45,502 nucleotides of DNA, taken from contig JAKPEO010000006.1 in assembly GCA_029551925.1 (NCBI GenBank), positions 1 to 45,502 of the forward strand. The letters run 5' to 3'. The translations under genes and the position numbers were made by a program. Source of the stretch: a bacterium (GTDB lineage Bacteria; JAGOBX01). Shown here in pieces: positions 33,208 through 42,218 of this stretch. The notes beneath the pieces were generated by a model that saw only the letters and a list, made by a program, of their open reading frames with translations, had not been told where the DNA came from and searched no databases. Positions within the stretch are counted from its first letter, which is position 1; every line of letters begins with the position of its first letter.

Positions 33208-34500
33208 ATGTCTGAATTTGCGGAACTTAAAATAAATGATAAAATTTATATTTTGCCGATAATCATAGGCACACGTGGCGAAAAAGCGATAGATATAAGT
33301 AATTTACGTAAAGAAAGCGGTTTTATTACACTTGATGTGGGTTATCAAAATACTGGCACTTGTAAAAGCGCTATAACATTCGTAGATGGCGAGCGCGGAA
33401 TTTTAAGATATCGCGGCATCCCAGTAGAAGAATTAGCAGAAAAATCTACATTTGTTGAAACCGCGTATTTGCTTGTATTCGGCAAACTGCCCAATAAAAC
33501 AGAATTAGCAAAATTTTCAGCATCATTAACAGAAAGTTCATTGATACACGAAGATATGTTAAATTTTTTCAACGGCTATCCATCAGGTGCGCATCCTATG
33601 GCAATATTATCATCAATGGTTTCGTCGCTGTCAGTTTATTATCCTGATGCATTTCACTTATTTGAAGATGATATTGACAGCGATGTTAATGTTCCGCGAT
33701 TATTATCAAAAATTCGTACAATAGCGGCGTTTTCATATAAAAAATCAATCGGCGAGCCGATAGTTTATCCGCGCGCTGATTATTCATATTGTAAAAATAT
33801 ATTAAATATGATGTTTTGGAGTTATTCTAAACCGCAAGAACCGGATACTTTTAAAGTAAAGGTATTGGAAAAACTATTAATTGTGCACGCTGACCATGAA
33901 CAAAATTGTTCAACTTCTACAGTGCGATTAGTCGGCAGCAGCAAAGTAAATTTATACGCTTCGATTTGCGCGGGTATCTGCGCATTATGGGGACCGCTAC
34001 ACGGCGGAGCAAACCAAAAGGTAATGGAAATGCTCGACAAAATAGTTGAAAAAGGATATTCTATTGACCAATTTATTGAAAAAGCAAAAAGCAAAGATCC
34101 GAATTGCAGATTAATGGGATTTGGTCATAGAATATATAAAACTTATGATCCGCGCGCAAAAGTTTTAAAAGCAGTATGCGATGAGATGGTTAAAAAATAT
34201 GGAGTATCAGAGCCACGATTAGAAAAAGCATTAGAACTTGAAGAAAAAGTTTTAAAAGACGATTATTTTCTATCGCGCAATTTGTATCCTAATGTAGATT
34301 TTTACAGCGGGATATTATTTAGAATGCTCGGCATTCCGACAAAAATGTTTCCTGTTATGTTTGCTATTGGAAGATTGCCGGGCTGGATTTCGCAGTGGAA
34401 AGAATTGCATTCAACAGTGCCTTTTAAAATAGGCAGACCACGGCAAATATATATAGGTCCAGAAGAAGCGCATTATATACCCATAGAGGAAAGGAAATAA
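33208..34500 (+). CDS. gltA: Citrate synthase
   Basis: Condenses oxaloacetate and acetyl-CoA to citrate. The 430-residue protein has the type II extended N-terminal domain (GEKAIDISNLRKESGFITLD at about 21-40). Catalytic histidines are in LLIVHADHEQNCSTSTVRL and GPLHGGANQKVMEML; GFGHRIYKTYDPRAKVLK carries the second substrate histidine; PNVDFYSGILFRMLGIP holds the catalytic aspartate. AGGAGG at 33197-33202 fixes the ATG at 33208 over the in-frame 33169, which would overlap ilvE. No aconitase or isocitrate dehydrogenase is adjacent. Citrate here may feed glutamate and branched-chain synthesis, as ilvE is next to it. Confidence 0.94.
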   Translation: MSEFAELKINDKIYILPIIIGTRGEKAIDISNLRKESGFITLDVGYQNTGTCKSAITFVDGERGILRYRGIPVEELAEKSTFVETAYLLVFGKLPNKTELAKFSASLTESSLIHEDMLNFFNGYPSGAHPMAILSSMVSSLSVYYPDAFHLFEDDIDSDVNVPRLLSKIRTIAAFSYKKSIGEPIVYPRADYSYCKNILNMMFWSYSKPQEPDTFKVKVLEKLLIVHADHEQNCSTSTVRLVGSSKVNLYASICAGICALWGPLHGGANQKVMEMLDKIVEKGYSIDQFIEKAKSKDPNCRLMGFGHRIYKTYDPRAKVLKAVCDEMVKKYGVSEPRLEKALELEEKVLKDDYFLSRNLYPNVDFYSGILFRMLGIPTKMFPVMFAIGRLPGWISQWKELHSTVPFKIGRPRQIYIGPEEAHYIPIEERK

Positions 34501-34509
34501 TTATAACTA

Positions 34510-35205
34510 ATGTCTTTTAGCGAAAATTCGCTGCCTGAAAAATATTTTGTTATTGATTTTGAAAATACTGGCGGTTCATTATGGAGCGGTCATATGATTA
34601 CCGCTTATGGAATTTGTATAGTAGAAAAAATAGATGACAAATACGAAATAACAAATACTTATATGAATTACATTAATCCGCAGCGTGAGATTCCGAAATT
34701 TATCGAGGATTTAATCGGTATAAAAACTGATGATGTGAATAATGACAAATATCCTATTATTGCAGATGAATTTGAAAAAATAGAAGAACTGATAACTGAC
34801 GATATGGTATTTACAGCGCACAGCGTAGCAGTGGATTATTCGATGTTTAATTATCATTATTTCAATAAATACGGCAGAGATTTTAAAACACTGGCATTAG
34901 ATACTTGCATATTAGCAAAAAAAATATTGAAATTAGAACGTGCTGGAATATCTAATGCGGCTTTATATTTTGGATTAGCAGGCAAACATCATCAGCCGGA
35001 TTTCGATGCTTTTGTCGCGGCAAAAATATTAATTAAATCATTAGAATTAACTGAAACAAATGAGGATTATTTAAAAATTTTCAAAGCGTCATTAAAAAAA
35101 TATCCGACAAAAAAACATATAAAAAAAACTACTAAACAAGAAAAACTTTATAAGGAGCAGATTGAATATGAGACTCGGTATAATGTCAGATTCCCACGAA
35201 CATAG
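34510..35205 (+). CDS. DnaQ-like 3'-5' exonuclease (DEDDh)
   Basis: A 231-residue exonuclease-fold protein. VIDFENTGG (about 13-21) is the first motif, with Asp and Glu and an Asn where D-x-E-T-T-G usually has Thr. VFTAHSVAVDYSMFNYHY (about 99-116) is the second. HHQPDFDAFVAAKIL (about 161-175) is the third, with His and Asp four residues later, marking the DEDDh class. The C-terminal 45 residues are lysine-rich and may bind nucleic acid. It is not fused to a polymerase, so it could be a proofreading-like subunit or a repair or RNA nuclease. The gene follows gltA by nine bases and overlaps the phosphoesterase gene by 38. Confidence 0.8.
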   Translation: MSFSENSLPEKYFVIDFENTGGSLWSGHMITAYGICIVEKIDDKYEITNTYMNYINPQREIPKFIEDLIGIKTDDVNNDKYPIIADEFEKIEELITDDMVFTAHSVAVDYSMFNYHYFNKYGRDFKTLALDTCILAKKILKLERAGISNAALYFGLAGKHHQPDFDAFVAAKILIKSLELTETNEDYLKIFKASLKKYPTKKHIKKTTKQEKLYKEQIEYETRYNVRFPRT

Positions 35206-35653
35206 AGAAAAAATTATTCAAGCGATGAATATATTTAATTCTGAAAATGTTGATTTGATTTTACACGCGGGAGATATTATCTCTCCTATTATGTGTTCGG
35301 CTTTTCAATTATCAAAAACAAAGATGATTTTTGTCTACGGCAATAATGACGGCGAACGCATATTTTTAAAACAAAAAATTGAAGCGTTAGGTTATATCAT
35401 TTTTCCTGGCAGATATGAATTTGAATTTCACAACAAAAAAATTTTGTTGATGCACGAGCCAGATGCGCTTGACGCTTTGATAAAATCTGATTATTATGAT
35501 TTAATTGTATATGGGCATACTCATAAAATTGATATACGCGAAGGCAAACCGTTTATAATCAATCCGGGCGAGACTTGCGGATTAATTACAGGAAAAGCAA
35601 CTGTTTGCATTTTGGATTTTGATACAATGAAAGTAGAAATTAAAAATTTATGA
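35168..35653 (+). CDS. YfcE/MJ0936-type metallophosphoesterase
   Basis: A 161-residue calcineurin-like phosphoesterase with all metal-binding blocks: MSDSHEH (about 6-12), LHAGDI (about 32-37), YGNNDG (about 57-62), LMHEPD (about 93-98) and YGHTHK (about 115-120). YfcE-type enzymes hydrolyse phosphodiesters in vitro; the natural substrate is unclear. AAGGAG at 35152-35157 is ten bases from the ATG at 35168 and four from the TTG at 35162, so the ATG is preferred. The start lies inside the exonuclease gene by 38 bases, so translation is coupled. No terminator was seen downstream. Confidence 0.9.
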   Translation: MRLGIMSDSHEHREKIIQAMNIFNSENVDLILHAGDIISPIMCSAFQLSKTKMIFVYGNNDGERIFLKQKIEALGYIIFPGRYEFEFHNKKILLMHEPDALDALIKSDYYDLIVYGHTHKIDIREGKPFIINPGETCGLITGKATVCILDFDTMKVEIKNL

Positions 35654-35725
35654 TTTTTATTGAATTTTTTAAAACTATTATATAAAATTCATTAATTATA
35701 TAAAATTTTCAAGGAGCACTGTTTT

Positions 35726-36037
35726 ATGAAAAAAATATCTTTAATTGCCTTTCTAATGATTATTTCATTACTTTTTATAAGTTGTGGCAAAGGTTTAATT
35801 GTTGGAAGAGTAATTGATGAAAACAATGACCCATTGTCTGGCGTTCTTGTAGTTACTGAACCGCCAACTTATTCAAAAATCACTTCGCCGGAAGGATATG
35901 AAATGAAAAATATACCGGTTGGCGTATATGAAATTACAGCGTCAAAAACCGGCTATTCTACAAAAAAAGTAGAAGTAAAAGTTTTTAAAAATCGCGCGAC
36001 CCAAGCAGATATACAACTGAAAAAAACAGAAAAATAA
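35726..36037 (+). CDS. Small lipoprotein with a carboxypeptidase-regulatory-like beta domain
   Basis: A 103-residue predicted lipoprotein: hydrophobic signal and a LLFISC lipobox with Cys at 20. The mature part is one CarboxypepD_reg-like (transthyretin-like) domain: VGRVIDENNDPLSGVLVV (about 26-43) opens it, followed by YEMKNIPVGVYEITASKTGY and VEVKVFKNRATQADIQL. Such domains occur in surface and periplasmic proteins and often mediate contacts; no enzymatic residues are seen. AAGGAG at 35711-35716 supports the start. The TPR-protein gene follows after 19 bases. Confidence 0.82.
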   Translation: MKKISLIAFLMIISLLFISCGKGLIVGRVIDENNDPLSGVLVVTEPPTYSKITSPEGYEMKNIPVGVYEITASKTGYSTKKVEVKVFKNRATQADIQLKKTEK

Positions 36038-36054
36038 TTTAAAAAAATTATTTT
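36031..36054. repeat. AT-only perfect inverted repeat at the lipoprotein/TPR junction
   Basis: AAAATAATTT (36031-36040) and AAATTATTTT (36045-36054) are exact reverse complements around four A. The stem covers the lipoprotein stop codon and ends three bases before the next ATG, so it could affect translation of the TPR gene. A weak stem of this composition can also arise by chance in an AT-rich genome. Confidence 0.35.
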
Positions 36055-36056
36055 AA

Positions 36057-37022
36057 ATGAAAAAAAATCTGTTCATAATATTTTTTATTTTTTTGCTGAG
36101 CAGTAGCAACTTTGCGCTCGATGACCAGCCGGTAATTAGAGAATTAGAGCCAAGAAAAGATATAGACATTGCGCCACCTGTTTCTAATCTTCACAAACAA
36201 GTAGAGATACCGCAGTTATCGCCAAAATCAATAAAAATCGAAACTATCGAAAAAGACACGCAGATTATTGAAGCTCCGCTAATTAAAGAAGAGCCGGCGC
36301 CGCAAATATTCAATTTAGGCGATGCAGTTGATTTTTTATTTTTCACAGACACTAATTTCACCCAAAGTTTAGAGCCGCTGAACCTGCCCAAAATTTCATT
36401 TACAGAATTTGTTAGAAGATACTCGTTATGCGTAGAATTATTCAACAATAAATTATATAATGAAGCAATTCAGGAAATAGACAAATTATCAACTTTTATT
36501 TTATATGACGATGCGCGAATAAAATTATTATTTTTAAAAACAGCGGCTGCGCTTGAAAATAACAACATTCAATTAGCGCAACAGTCATTAGCGCAAATCG
36601 AAACGCTCGATAATCACAAAAAATTTAGCGCTGAACGAATTTATTATAATGGTCAAGCATTAGAAAAAAATAATAATTTCGACGCCGCAATAAGCGAATA
36701 TCTAAAAGTTTATAAATTGCATCCTGAAAATAATTATGCTGATAACGGTTTATTTTTTGCGGCAAAATTATTAGCGGAAAAAAAAGAAAATTATCCAGCA
36801 GCGACAAAATATTTAGATATAATAATCAATAATTATCAATTAAGCGATTATGCAGATGATGCGCTGTTTTACAAAGCGCAGATGTATGATAATATCGCAA
36901 AAATAAAAGATTATTCTATTGCCGAAGATACTTACAGAAAATTGTATAATCTCTATCCAAAATCAAAACACGCTGTGCAGGCGCAAGAACGTGGAAATTT
37001 TATCAAAAAAAACTACTTATAA
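36057..37022 (+). CDS. Periplasmic tetratricopeptide-repeat protein (YbgF/CpoB- or BamD-like)
   Basis: A 321-residue exported protein. A signal peptide (about 1-20, cut likely near Phe-Ala-Leu) precedes a Pro- and Glu-rich linker of about 70 residues. From about residue 118 there are TPR helices: LFNNKLYNEAIQEIDKLS, YYNGQALEKNNNFDAAISEYLKVYKL, YPAATKYLDIIINNYQ and IAEDTYRKLYNLYPKSKHA. The last two repeats have the Y-P-x-S-x-x-A spacing typical of YbgF/CpoB and BamD-type proteins, which act in cell-envelope assembly. There is no lipobox, arguing against BamD itself. proC follows after three bases. The N-terminal linker resembles no family I know. Confidence 0.75.
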   Translation: MKKNLFIIFFIFLLSSSNFALDDQPVIRELEPRKDIDIAPPVSNLHKQVEIPQLSPKSIKIETIEKDTQIIEAPLIKEEPAPQIFNLGDAVDFLFFTDTNFTQSLEPLNLPKISFTEFVRRYSLCVELFNNKLYNEAIQEIDKLSTFILYDDARIKLLFLKTAAALENNNIQLAQQSLAQIETLDNHKKFSAERIYYNGQALEKNNNFDAAISEYLKVYKLHPENNYADNGLFFAAKLLAEKKENYPAATKYLDIIINNYQLSDYADDALFYKAQMYDNIAKIKDYSIAEDTYRKLYNLYPKSKHAVQAQERGNFIKKNYL

Positions 37023-37025
37023 AAA

Positions 37026-37850
37026 ATGAATTTAGGGATCATTGGCTGCGGAAATATGGCGACCGCGATTTTGCGCGGAATAGTTAATTCTAAAATCATC
37101 GAAAATTTAAATATTGTCATTTATGATATAATCTACCAAAAAAGCAAAGAATTATCTGCGCTTCATCAAAACATAAAATCTACGCAAAATATCAAAGAAC
37201 TGTTTAACTCATCGGAATTTATTTTATTAGCCGTCAAACCGCAAAATTTTAATGACTTATTTAAAACTTGCGCGCAATATTTAGACAAAACGCATATTTT
37301 AATTTCTATTGCCGCAGGAATAAGCATAAATAAAATCCAAAATTTAATTTCTGCAAACTCTCATAAAAAATTAGATTTGCAAATTTGCAGAATTATGCCG
37401 AATCTTCCGTCATTTATCTTTAAAGGATTAAGCGGCATATATTTTTCTAAAAATTTCAATCAGGACTATGCTGAACAGATAAAAAAAATATTTTCAGCAA
37501 TTGGTAAAATTATCATTTTAGAAACTGAAGAAAAAATTAATGATATTACAGCAATTAGCGGAAGCGGCCCAGCGTATCTATATTATTTTATAGAATGCTT
37601 TATTGCCGCCGCTAAAAATCTTGGGTTTGATGAAACCGCAGCAAAAGAACTTGTATATGCTACTATCAGCGGCGCATTTGAATATTTAGAAAAATCCGAG
37701 CAATCGCCAAAAGAATTACGAAGATGCGTGACTTCGCCCGGCGGCACAACAGAAGCAGCGATTAATCATCTGCAATCGCAAAATTTTGAAAATATTATTT
37801 CAGCGGCTATTTTAAAAGCGCGCGATAGAGCAAAAGAATTAGGTAAATAA
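37026..37850 (+). CDS. proC: Pyrroline-5-carboxylate reductase
   Basis: Catalyses the last step of proline synthesis, NAD(P)H-dependent reduction of pyrroline-5-carboxylate. The 274-residue length is normal. The Rossmann motif is LGIIGCGNMATAILRGI (about 3-19). LLAVKPQNF (about 72-80) is conserved, AISGSGPAYLYYFIE (about 176-190) is the substrate-binding signature, and TSPGGTTEAAINHL (about 237-250) is the C-terminal ProC signature. It follows the TPR gene after three bases and is last in the lipoprotein-TPR-proC group. It converges with the FliG-like gene, six bases apart. Confidence 0.93.
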   Translation: MNLGIIGCGNMATAILRGIVNSKIIENLNIVIYDIIYQKSKELSALHQNIKSTQNIKELFNSSEFILLAVKPQNFNDLFKTCAQYLDKTHILISIAAGISINKIQNLISANSHKKLDLQICRIMPNLPSFIFKGLSGIYFSKNFNQDYAEQIKKIFSAIGKIIILETEEKINDITAISGSGPAYLYYFIECFIAAAKNLGFDETAAKELVYATISGAFEYLEKSEQSPKELRRCVTSPGGTTEAAINHLQSQNFENIISAAILKARDRAKELGK

Positions 37851-37855
37851 AAATT

Positions 37856-39295
37856 TTATTCTAATTTTATCCGCAGTTGTCCGCATTCAAAAAGTTTTTT
37901 GTATAAATCTATTATATTTATCAAACTCTGATAAATTCTATATTTTGAAAAATTATCTAAATTGAAATTATTAAAATCTTTACGAGTGTTTTTGCTAAAA
38001 TTATTTACAAATTTTTCTTCGATACCTGAATTTTTTAAGGTTTTAAGCGCTATAAATAATTCTGTCTGATTGCTGTTTTGAATTAATAATTGCAGCGCTT
38101 TTGCATCGCTCGTCTGTTGAAATAACGCGGTTATTTCAATAATAGATTTTTTGAAAGTTTCGGGATTTACTTCAATTTTTCGCGCTAATTCTATTATTTT
38201 CATTTTACTTTTTAATTGCGATAGAGTATCGGCATTATTTTTTTTCAAACTTTGAATATCGTCAATAATTCTCGAAATTGCGCGATTCGATAAATTGCTA
38301 AAAATTTTATAAATAATATGTTCGTCAATACCAGCCAACCCCAACAAATATTCTTTTTTCAAAAATTCTTTTTGGTATTCTATTAAATTTTCAGATTTTA
38401 TTATAATTTCGAGCCAGCGTTCAAATGGATACTGCAAAAAATAATTTTTCATTTTATAATATTCATAAATTTCCGAAAGATTTTTTATTCGCAAATATGA
38501 ATATACCGCAATATTATTTTTTTCTATTACATTTATTATAATCGGCGCAATATTGGTTTTGATTTCATTCAATACTATATTTTTATCTGTTTGTTCACTA
38601 TTAAGTTTTTCTAAATTGCTCATTAATAACGCTTGATTTTTTTTTGAGATATTAAGCGCTATTTTTTTTGCCAGCTGCGGATAACAGTAAATAATCTGCG
38701 CTAATTGCATTAATGCCGCGCCGTTTCGTAAAAAAATATTAAGCAGCATTTGCGCGTCAGCATTATTCAATTCGCTAAAAATTTTTTCAATATCTATTTC
38801 CTGCTGTTCAAAATTAAACGCACCTCCGAAAATTTCCGATATTTCGTTATATATAGATTTCGCTATTATAAAATGATAAACGCCGTCGTAAAAATTATTG
38901 ATTTTAAAATCAGAAGAATAAAGCGCGCAATTTTCCGTGATATTTATTGATCCGAGTTGAATATTTTCTATTTTGAAATTGCAAGAATTATTTTTTAAGA
39001 ATGTTTGAGTTTTCAAAAAATTCAACATTTTCTCAAAAATTAAATGAACGACATTTTTATTATTTAGCGATTGTTCAAAATCTTTTGTGGTATTAACTAA
39101 AAAAATCGGCAAATTTTCCGGAAAAACTAAATAGCAAAAAATTTTCTGTGCGCGTCGGATAACTGAAAATTTAATAATATATCCAAAAACCTTTTGTGGT
39201 ATTTCGTTTTTTTCTTTGAAAATAATCGATGGCTGAAATTCTTTAAATTTCAGTGTCTCAATAGTTTTTTCTATAATATAATTTAAAACTAACAT
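37856..39295 (-). CDS. Unknown protein with a FliG C-domain-like segment, in the mutS operon
   Basis: A 479-residue soluble protein, mostly helical after residue 165. I do not recognise the whole protein. Residues about 313-375 (KEYLLGLAGIDEHIIYKIFS, then NLSNRAISRIIDDIQSL) resemble the FliG C-terminal armadillo-like segment. In FliG the same place reads as G-x-D-x-x-x-x-x-K-I-F-x-N-M-S-x-R-A-x-x-x-I-x-x-D-x-x. Residues about 180-230 also look like a FliG-type helical repeat. The N-terminal 160 residues are mixed alpha/beta and slightly recall CheC/FliM-like domains, a weak impression. There are no flagellar genes in the window. The gene starts nine bases after mutS and has no visible ribosome-binding site. 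Function unknown. Confidence 0.6.
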   Translation of the reverse strand: MLVLNYIIEKTIETLKFKEFQPSIIFKEKNEIPQKVFGYIIKFSVIRRAQKIFCYLVFPENLPIFLVNTTKDFEQSLNNKNVVHLIFEKMLNFLKTQTFLKNNSCNFKIENIQLGSINITENCALYSSDFKINNFYDGVYHFIIAKSIYNEISEIFGGAFNFEQQEIDIEKIFSELNNADAQMLLNIFLRNGAALMQLAQIIYCYPQLAKKIALNISKKNQALLMSNLEKLNSEQTDKNIVLNEIKTNIAPIIINVIEKNNIAVYSYLRIKNLSEIYEYYKMKNYFLQYPFERWLEIIIKSENLIEYQKEFLKKEYLLGLAGIDEHIIYKIFSNLSNRAISRIIDDIQSLKKNNADTLSQLKSKMKIIELARKIEVNPETFKKSIIEITALFQQTSDAKALQLLIQNSNQTELFIALKTLKNSGIEEKFVNNFSKNTRKDFNNFNLDNFSKYRIYQSLINIIDLYKKLFECGQLRIKLE

Positions 39296-39304
39296 TAAAA
39301 AAAA

Positions 39305-41992
39305 TTATATTTCTAAATTGTCTAATTCGTTCTTAATATTTTCTAAAAACATCATACAATTCAGCGGAGTATTAGTATTCACATCAAATTTTTTTATTTT
39401 TTCGAGTAATTCATTTATTTTATCAGACACTTTATTTTTGTCACTGTTTTTATAAGAATCATTATCTTCGCTGCTGCATTGCTGAACTGCTGCCGCAGCT
39501 GTAAAAAGCGGCATATCATCAACTGGATTCATTGCCCGCTCTGTTTCTAATTTCATTAATATTTCTTTTGCGCGATTAATAACTTTTTCAGGTAAGCCAG
39601 CCAATCTTGCAACTTGTATTCCGTAACTTCTGCTTGCTCCGCCTTCGACTATTTTTCGCAAAAATATTATTTTATCGCCCCATTCTTTAACTGCCACATT
39701 ATAATTCTTGACATTTGGCAAAATCGCTGATAGTTCGATTAATTCGTGATAATGCGTAGCAAATAATGTTTTTGCTTTTATATTTACAGCAATATGTTCA
39801 GCGATTGCCCACGCTAAACTCAAACCGTCAAATGTGCTTGTGCCTCGTCCGATTTCGTCTAAAATTATCAAACTGCGCGAAGTGGCATTATTCAATATAT
39901 TTGCGGCTTCTATCATTTCAACCATAAATGTGCTCTGCCCACGTACTAAATTATCAGCAGCGCCTACCCGCGTAAATATTCTATCTACCACTCCTATCCG
40001 CGCTTCTTTTGCAGGAATAAAAGAGCCGATTTGCGCTAATAACACTAACAGCGCAGCTTGACGAATATATGTGGATTTTCCAGCCATATTCGGGCCTGTA
40101 ATAATTTGCAGCATAGCAGTATTATCGATACTAATATCATTATCAACAAATTTTTCTGTTGCCGATAATTTTTCTATTACCGGATGCCTTGAATTTTTTA
40201 TGATTATCGCGCTGCCGTCGTTTATTTCAGGACATATATAATTATTAGATTTTGCGGTTTCTGCCAAGCCGCTCAATACATCAATCAACGCTAAATAATA
40301 TGCGGTTTTTTGCAAACGGACAATATGTTTTGTAATAGTTTCACGTATTTCAATAAAAACATTTTCTTCTAATGCGTTAAGTTTTTCTTCAGCAGTCAAA
40401 ACCTTAGTTTCATAGTCTTTTAGTTCAGGCGTGATGAACCGCTCGGAATTAACAAGCGTCTGCTTGCGAATATAATTATCCGGCGTCTTATCTAAATTCG
40501 CATTTGTTATTTCAATATAATAACCGAAAACTTTATTATATTTGATTTTTAATGATTGTATACCTGTGCGTTTGCGCTCTGTTTCTTCTAATGCCGCGAT
40601 AAAATCTTTGCCTTCAAATTTTATTTTGCGCAATTCGTCAATTTCAGAATTGTAGCCCTTTTTGATAATACCGCCTTCGCTCAATACTAACGGCGGATTG
40701 TCATTTATGCTTTTGTCAATTAATTCAAAAATATCCGAACATTCATCAAAATCATCATAAATAAATTTCAATATTTCACTTGTGCAATTTTCTAATTGCT
40801 TACGAATACTCGGCAATTTTTCAAGCGAAATTTTTAGAGAAATCAAATCGCGCGGATTTACTGTCTTACAACTTATTTTGCTTACTATTCGTTCAATATC
40901 GTAAATATTTTTCAATAATTCGCGGATTTCAGCGCGCAATATCTGATTATTAAAAAATTCTTTTATTGCGTTCTGCCGTTTCTTGATTTCATTAATATCA
41001 ATCAATGGATTTAATATCCAATCTTTTAATAATCTTCCGCCGGCATTTAAGAGCGTATTGTCAATCGCCCAATATAAAGTATAATCGCTTAAATTATCGC
41101 GCATAGTAGTTATTAATTCCAGATTTCTGCGAGTGTCTCCGTCAATAATCAAATAATCTTCGACATTATAAAATTTTAAATTATTAATGTGCTTGGGCTC
41201 GACCATTTGCGTATCTTCGATATATTTCAGTAATGCTCCGGCGCACGCTACGCAGTTGAATTTGTCTTTTACGCCAAAACCGTCTAATGTCGTAACATTT
41301 AATAAATTAATCAATGTTTGCCGCGCGCTGCCGTAATCAAACCGCCAATCTTCAAAATAATTTATTCTGACATTTTCAAATTGCGCTAATACATTTTTTA
41401 AATTTGGAAATTTATCAAGCAGCGTTTCAGGCAATATAAATTCTGTCGAGCGAAATTTGATAAGTTCTGTTTCTAATTTTTCGTGTTTGACAGTATCTAC
41501 AAATTCTGTTAGTTGCAATCTGCCGGTTGATAATTCTAAAAAACATAAGCCCGTAATATTTTCTTTTTTATTTGATGAAATATCAATCGCGCAGAGATAA
41601 TTAAATTCTTTGCCTTGTAAAAGATTGTCTGATAAAATTGTGCCGGGCGTAATTATTCGTATTACTCCGCGCTCGACAATTTTATTGGCTTTATTGGACG
41701 GGTCTTCTAATTGTTCGCAAATCGCTACTTTATAGCCGTGTTTTACAAGTTTATTAAGATAATTTTCATACGAGTGATATGGTATTCCAGCAAGCGGCAC
41801 AAATTTATTTTTGCCAGCCGGTTTACGCGTAAGCGTCAAGCCCAGTAGCCGCGAAGCAAGTTGAGCATCTTCATTAAACATTTCATAGAAATCGCCTAAC
41901 CGAAAAAATAAAATACAGTCGTTGTATTTATTTTTGATTTCGTAATATTGTTTGAGCATCGGCGTTAATTCGCCGTCATTTTTTTGATTCAT
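39305..41992 (-). CDS. mutS: DNA mismatch repair protein MutS
   Basis: Recognises mismatches and small loops and triggers repair with MutL. The 895-residue protein has the Phe-x-Glu mismatch-reading motif as F35-Y-E37 in RLGDFYEMF. Connector and lever domains follow, then the ATPase with Walker A GPNMAGKSTYIRQ (about 631-643), Walker B with the signature LIILDEIGRGTSTFDGLSLA, and LFATHYHEL. A Ser/Asp/Lys-rich linker precedes the C-terminal dimerisation tail. This is MutS1, not MutS2, because the N-terminal domain is present. xseB ends 24 bases upstream and the FliG-like gene starts nine bases downstream. mutL is not in the window. Confidence 0.96.
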   Translation of the reverse strand: MNQKNDGELTPMLKQYYEIKNKYNDCILFFRLGDFYEMFNEDAQLASRLLGLTLTRKPAGKNKFVPLAGIPYHSYENYLNKLVKHGYKVAICEQLEDPSNKANKIVERGVIRIITPGTILSDNLLQGKEFNYLCAIDISSNKKENITGLCFLELSTGRLQLTEFVDTVKHEKLETELIKFRSTEFILPETLLDKFPNLKNVLAQFENVRINYFEDWRFDYGSARQTLINLLNVTTLDGFGVKDKFNCVACAGALLKYIEDTQMVEPKHINNLKFYNVEDYLIIDGDTRRNLELITTMRDNLSDYTLYWAIDNTLLNAGGRLLKDWILNPLIDINEIKKRQNAIKEFFNNQILRAEIRELLKNIYDIERIVSKISCKTVNPRDLISLKISLEKLPSIRKQLENCTSEILKFIYDDFDECSDIFELIDKSINDNPPLVLSEGGIIKKGYNSEIDELRKIKFEGKDFIAALEETERKRTGIQSLKIKYNKVFGYYIEITNANLDKTPDNYIRKQTLVNSERFITPELKDYETKVLTAEEKLNALEENVFIEIRETITKHIVRLQKTAYYLALIDVLSGLAETAKSNNYICPEINDGSAIIIKNSRHPVIEKLSATEKFVDNDISIDNTAMLQIITGPNMAGKSTYIRQAALLVLLAQIGSFIPAKEARIGVVDRIFTRVGAADNLVRGQSTFMVEMIEAANILNNATSRSLIILDEIGRGTSTFDGLSLAWAIAEHIAVNIKAKTLFATHYHELIELSAILPNVKNYNVAVKEWGDKIIFLRKIVEGGASRSYGIQVARLAGLPEKVINRAKEILMKLETERAMNPVDDMPLFTAAAAVQQCSSEDNDSYKNSDKNKVSDKINELLEKIKKFDVNTNTPLNCMMFLENIKNELDNLEI

Positions 41993-42016
41993 AGTCCGCT
42001 GTTATTTTTTTTATCG

Positions 42017-42214
42017 CTATTCTTTTTTTGTTATTTTTGTGATTTCTAATTCCGCTTCTTCTAATTTTTTAGAGCATTTATTTAACAAATCTATTCCGCG
42101 TTTGTATAGTTCGATACTGTTGTCTAATCCGGTATCGGGATTTTCAAGCGCTTTGACAATATTCTCTAATTCTTTAATACTCGCTTCAAAATTAAACTTT
42201 TCGGAACTTTTCAT
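42017..42214 (-). CDS. xseB: Exodeoxyribonuclease VII small subunit
   Basis: A 65-residue coiled-coil protein, the small subunit of ExoVII, which degrades single-stranded DNA from both ends with XseA. FEASIKELENIVKALENPD and IELYKRGIDLLNKCSKKLEEA carry the family pattern. The ATG at 42214 is chosen because AAGGA at 42230-42226 is 11 bases upstream; the frame opens earlier with TTG at 42238, inside the previous gene. xseA is not adjacent. Its place directly before mutS links two DNA-repair functions. Confidence 0.85.
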   Translation of the reverse strand: MKSSEKFNFEASIKELENIVKALENPDTGLDNSIELYKRGIDLLNKCSKKLEEAELEITKITKKE

Positions 42215-42218
42215 TTTT

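Noticed and set aside
35660-35686. Possible promoter before the 103-residue lipoprotein (TTGAAT and TATAAA)
   Set aside because: The spacing is only 15 bases and the region is AT-rich; not strong enough to list.
36031-36054. AT-only hairpin considered as a terminator after the lipoprotein gene
   Set aside because: No G/C in the stem and no T-run, with the next gene starting three bases later; kept only as a weak repeat.
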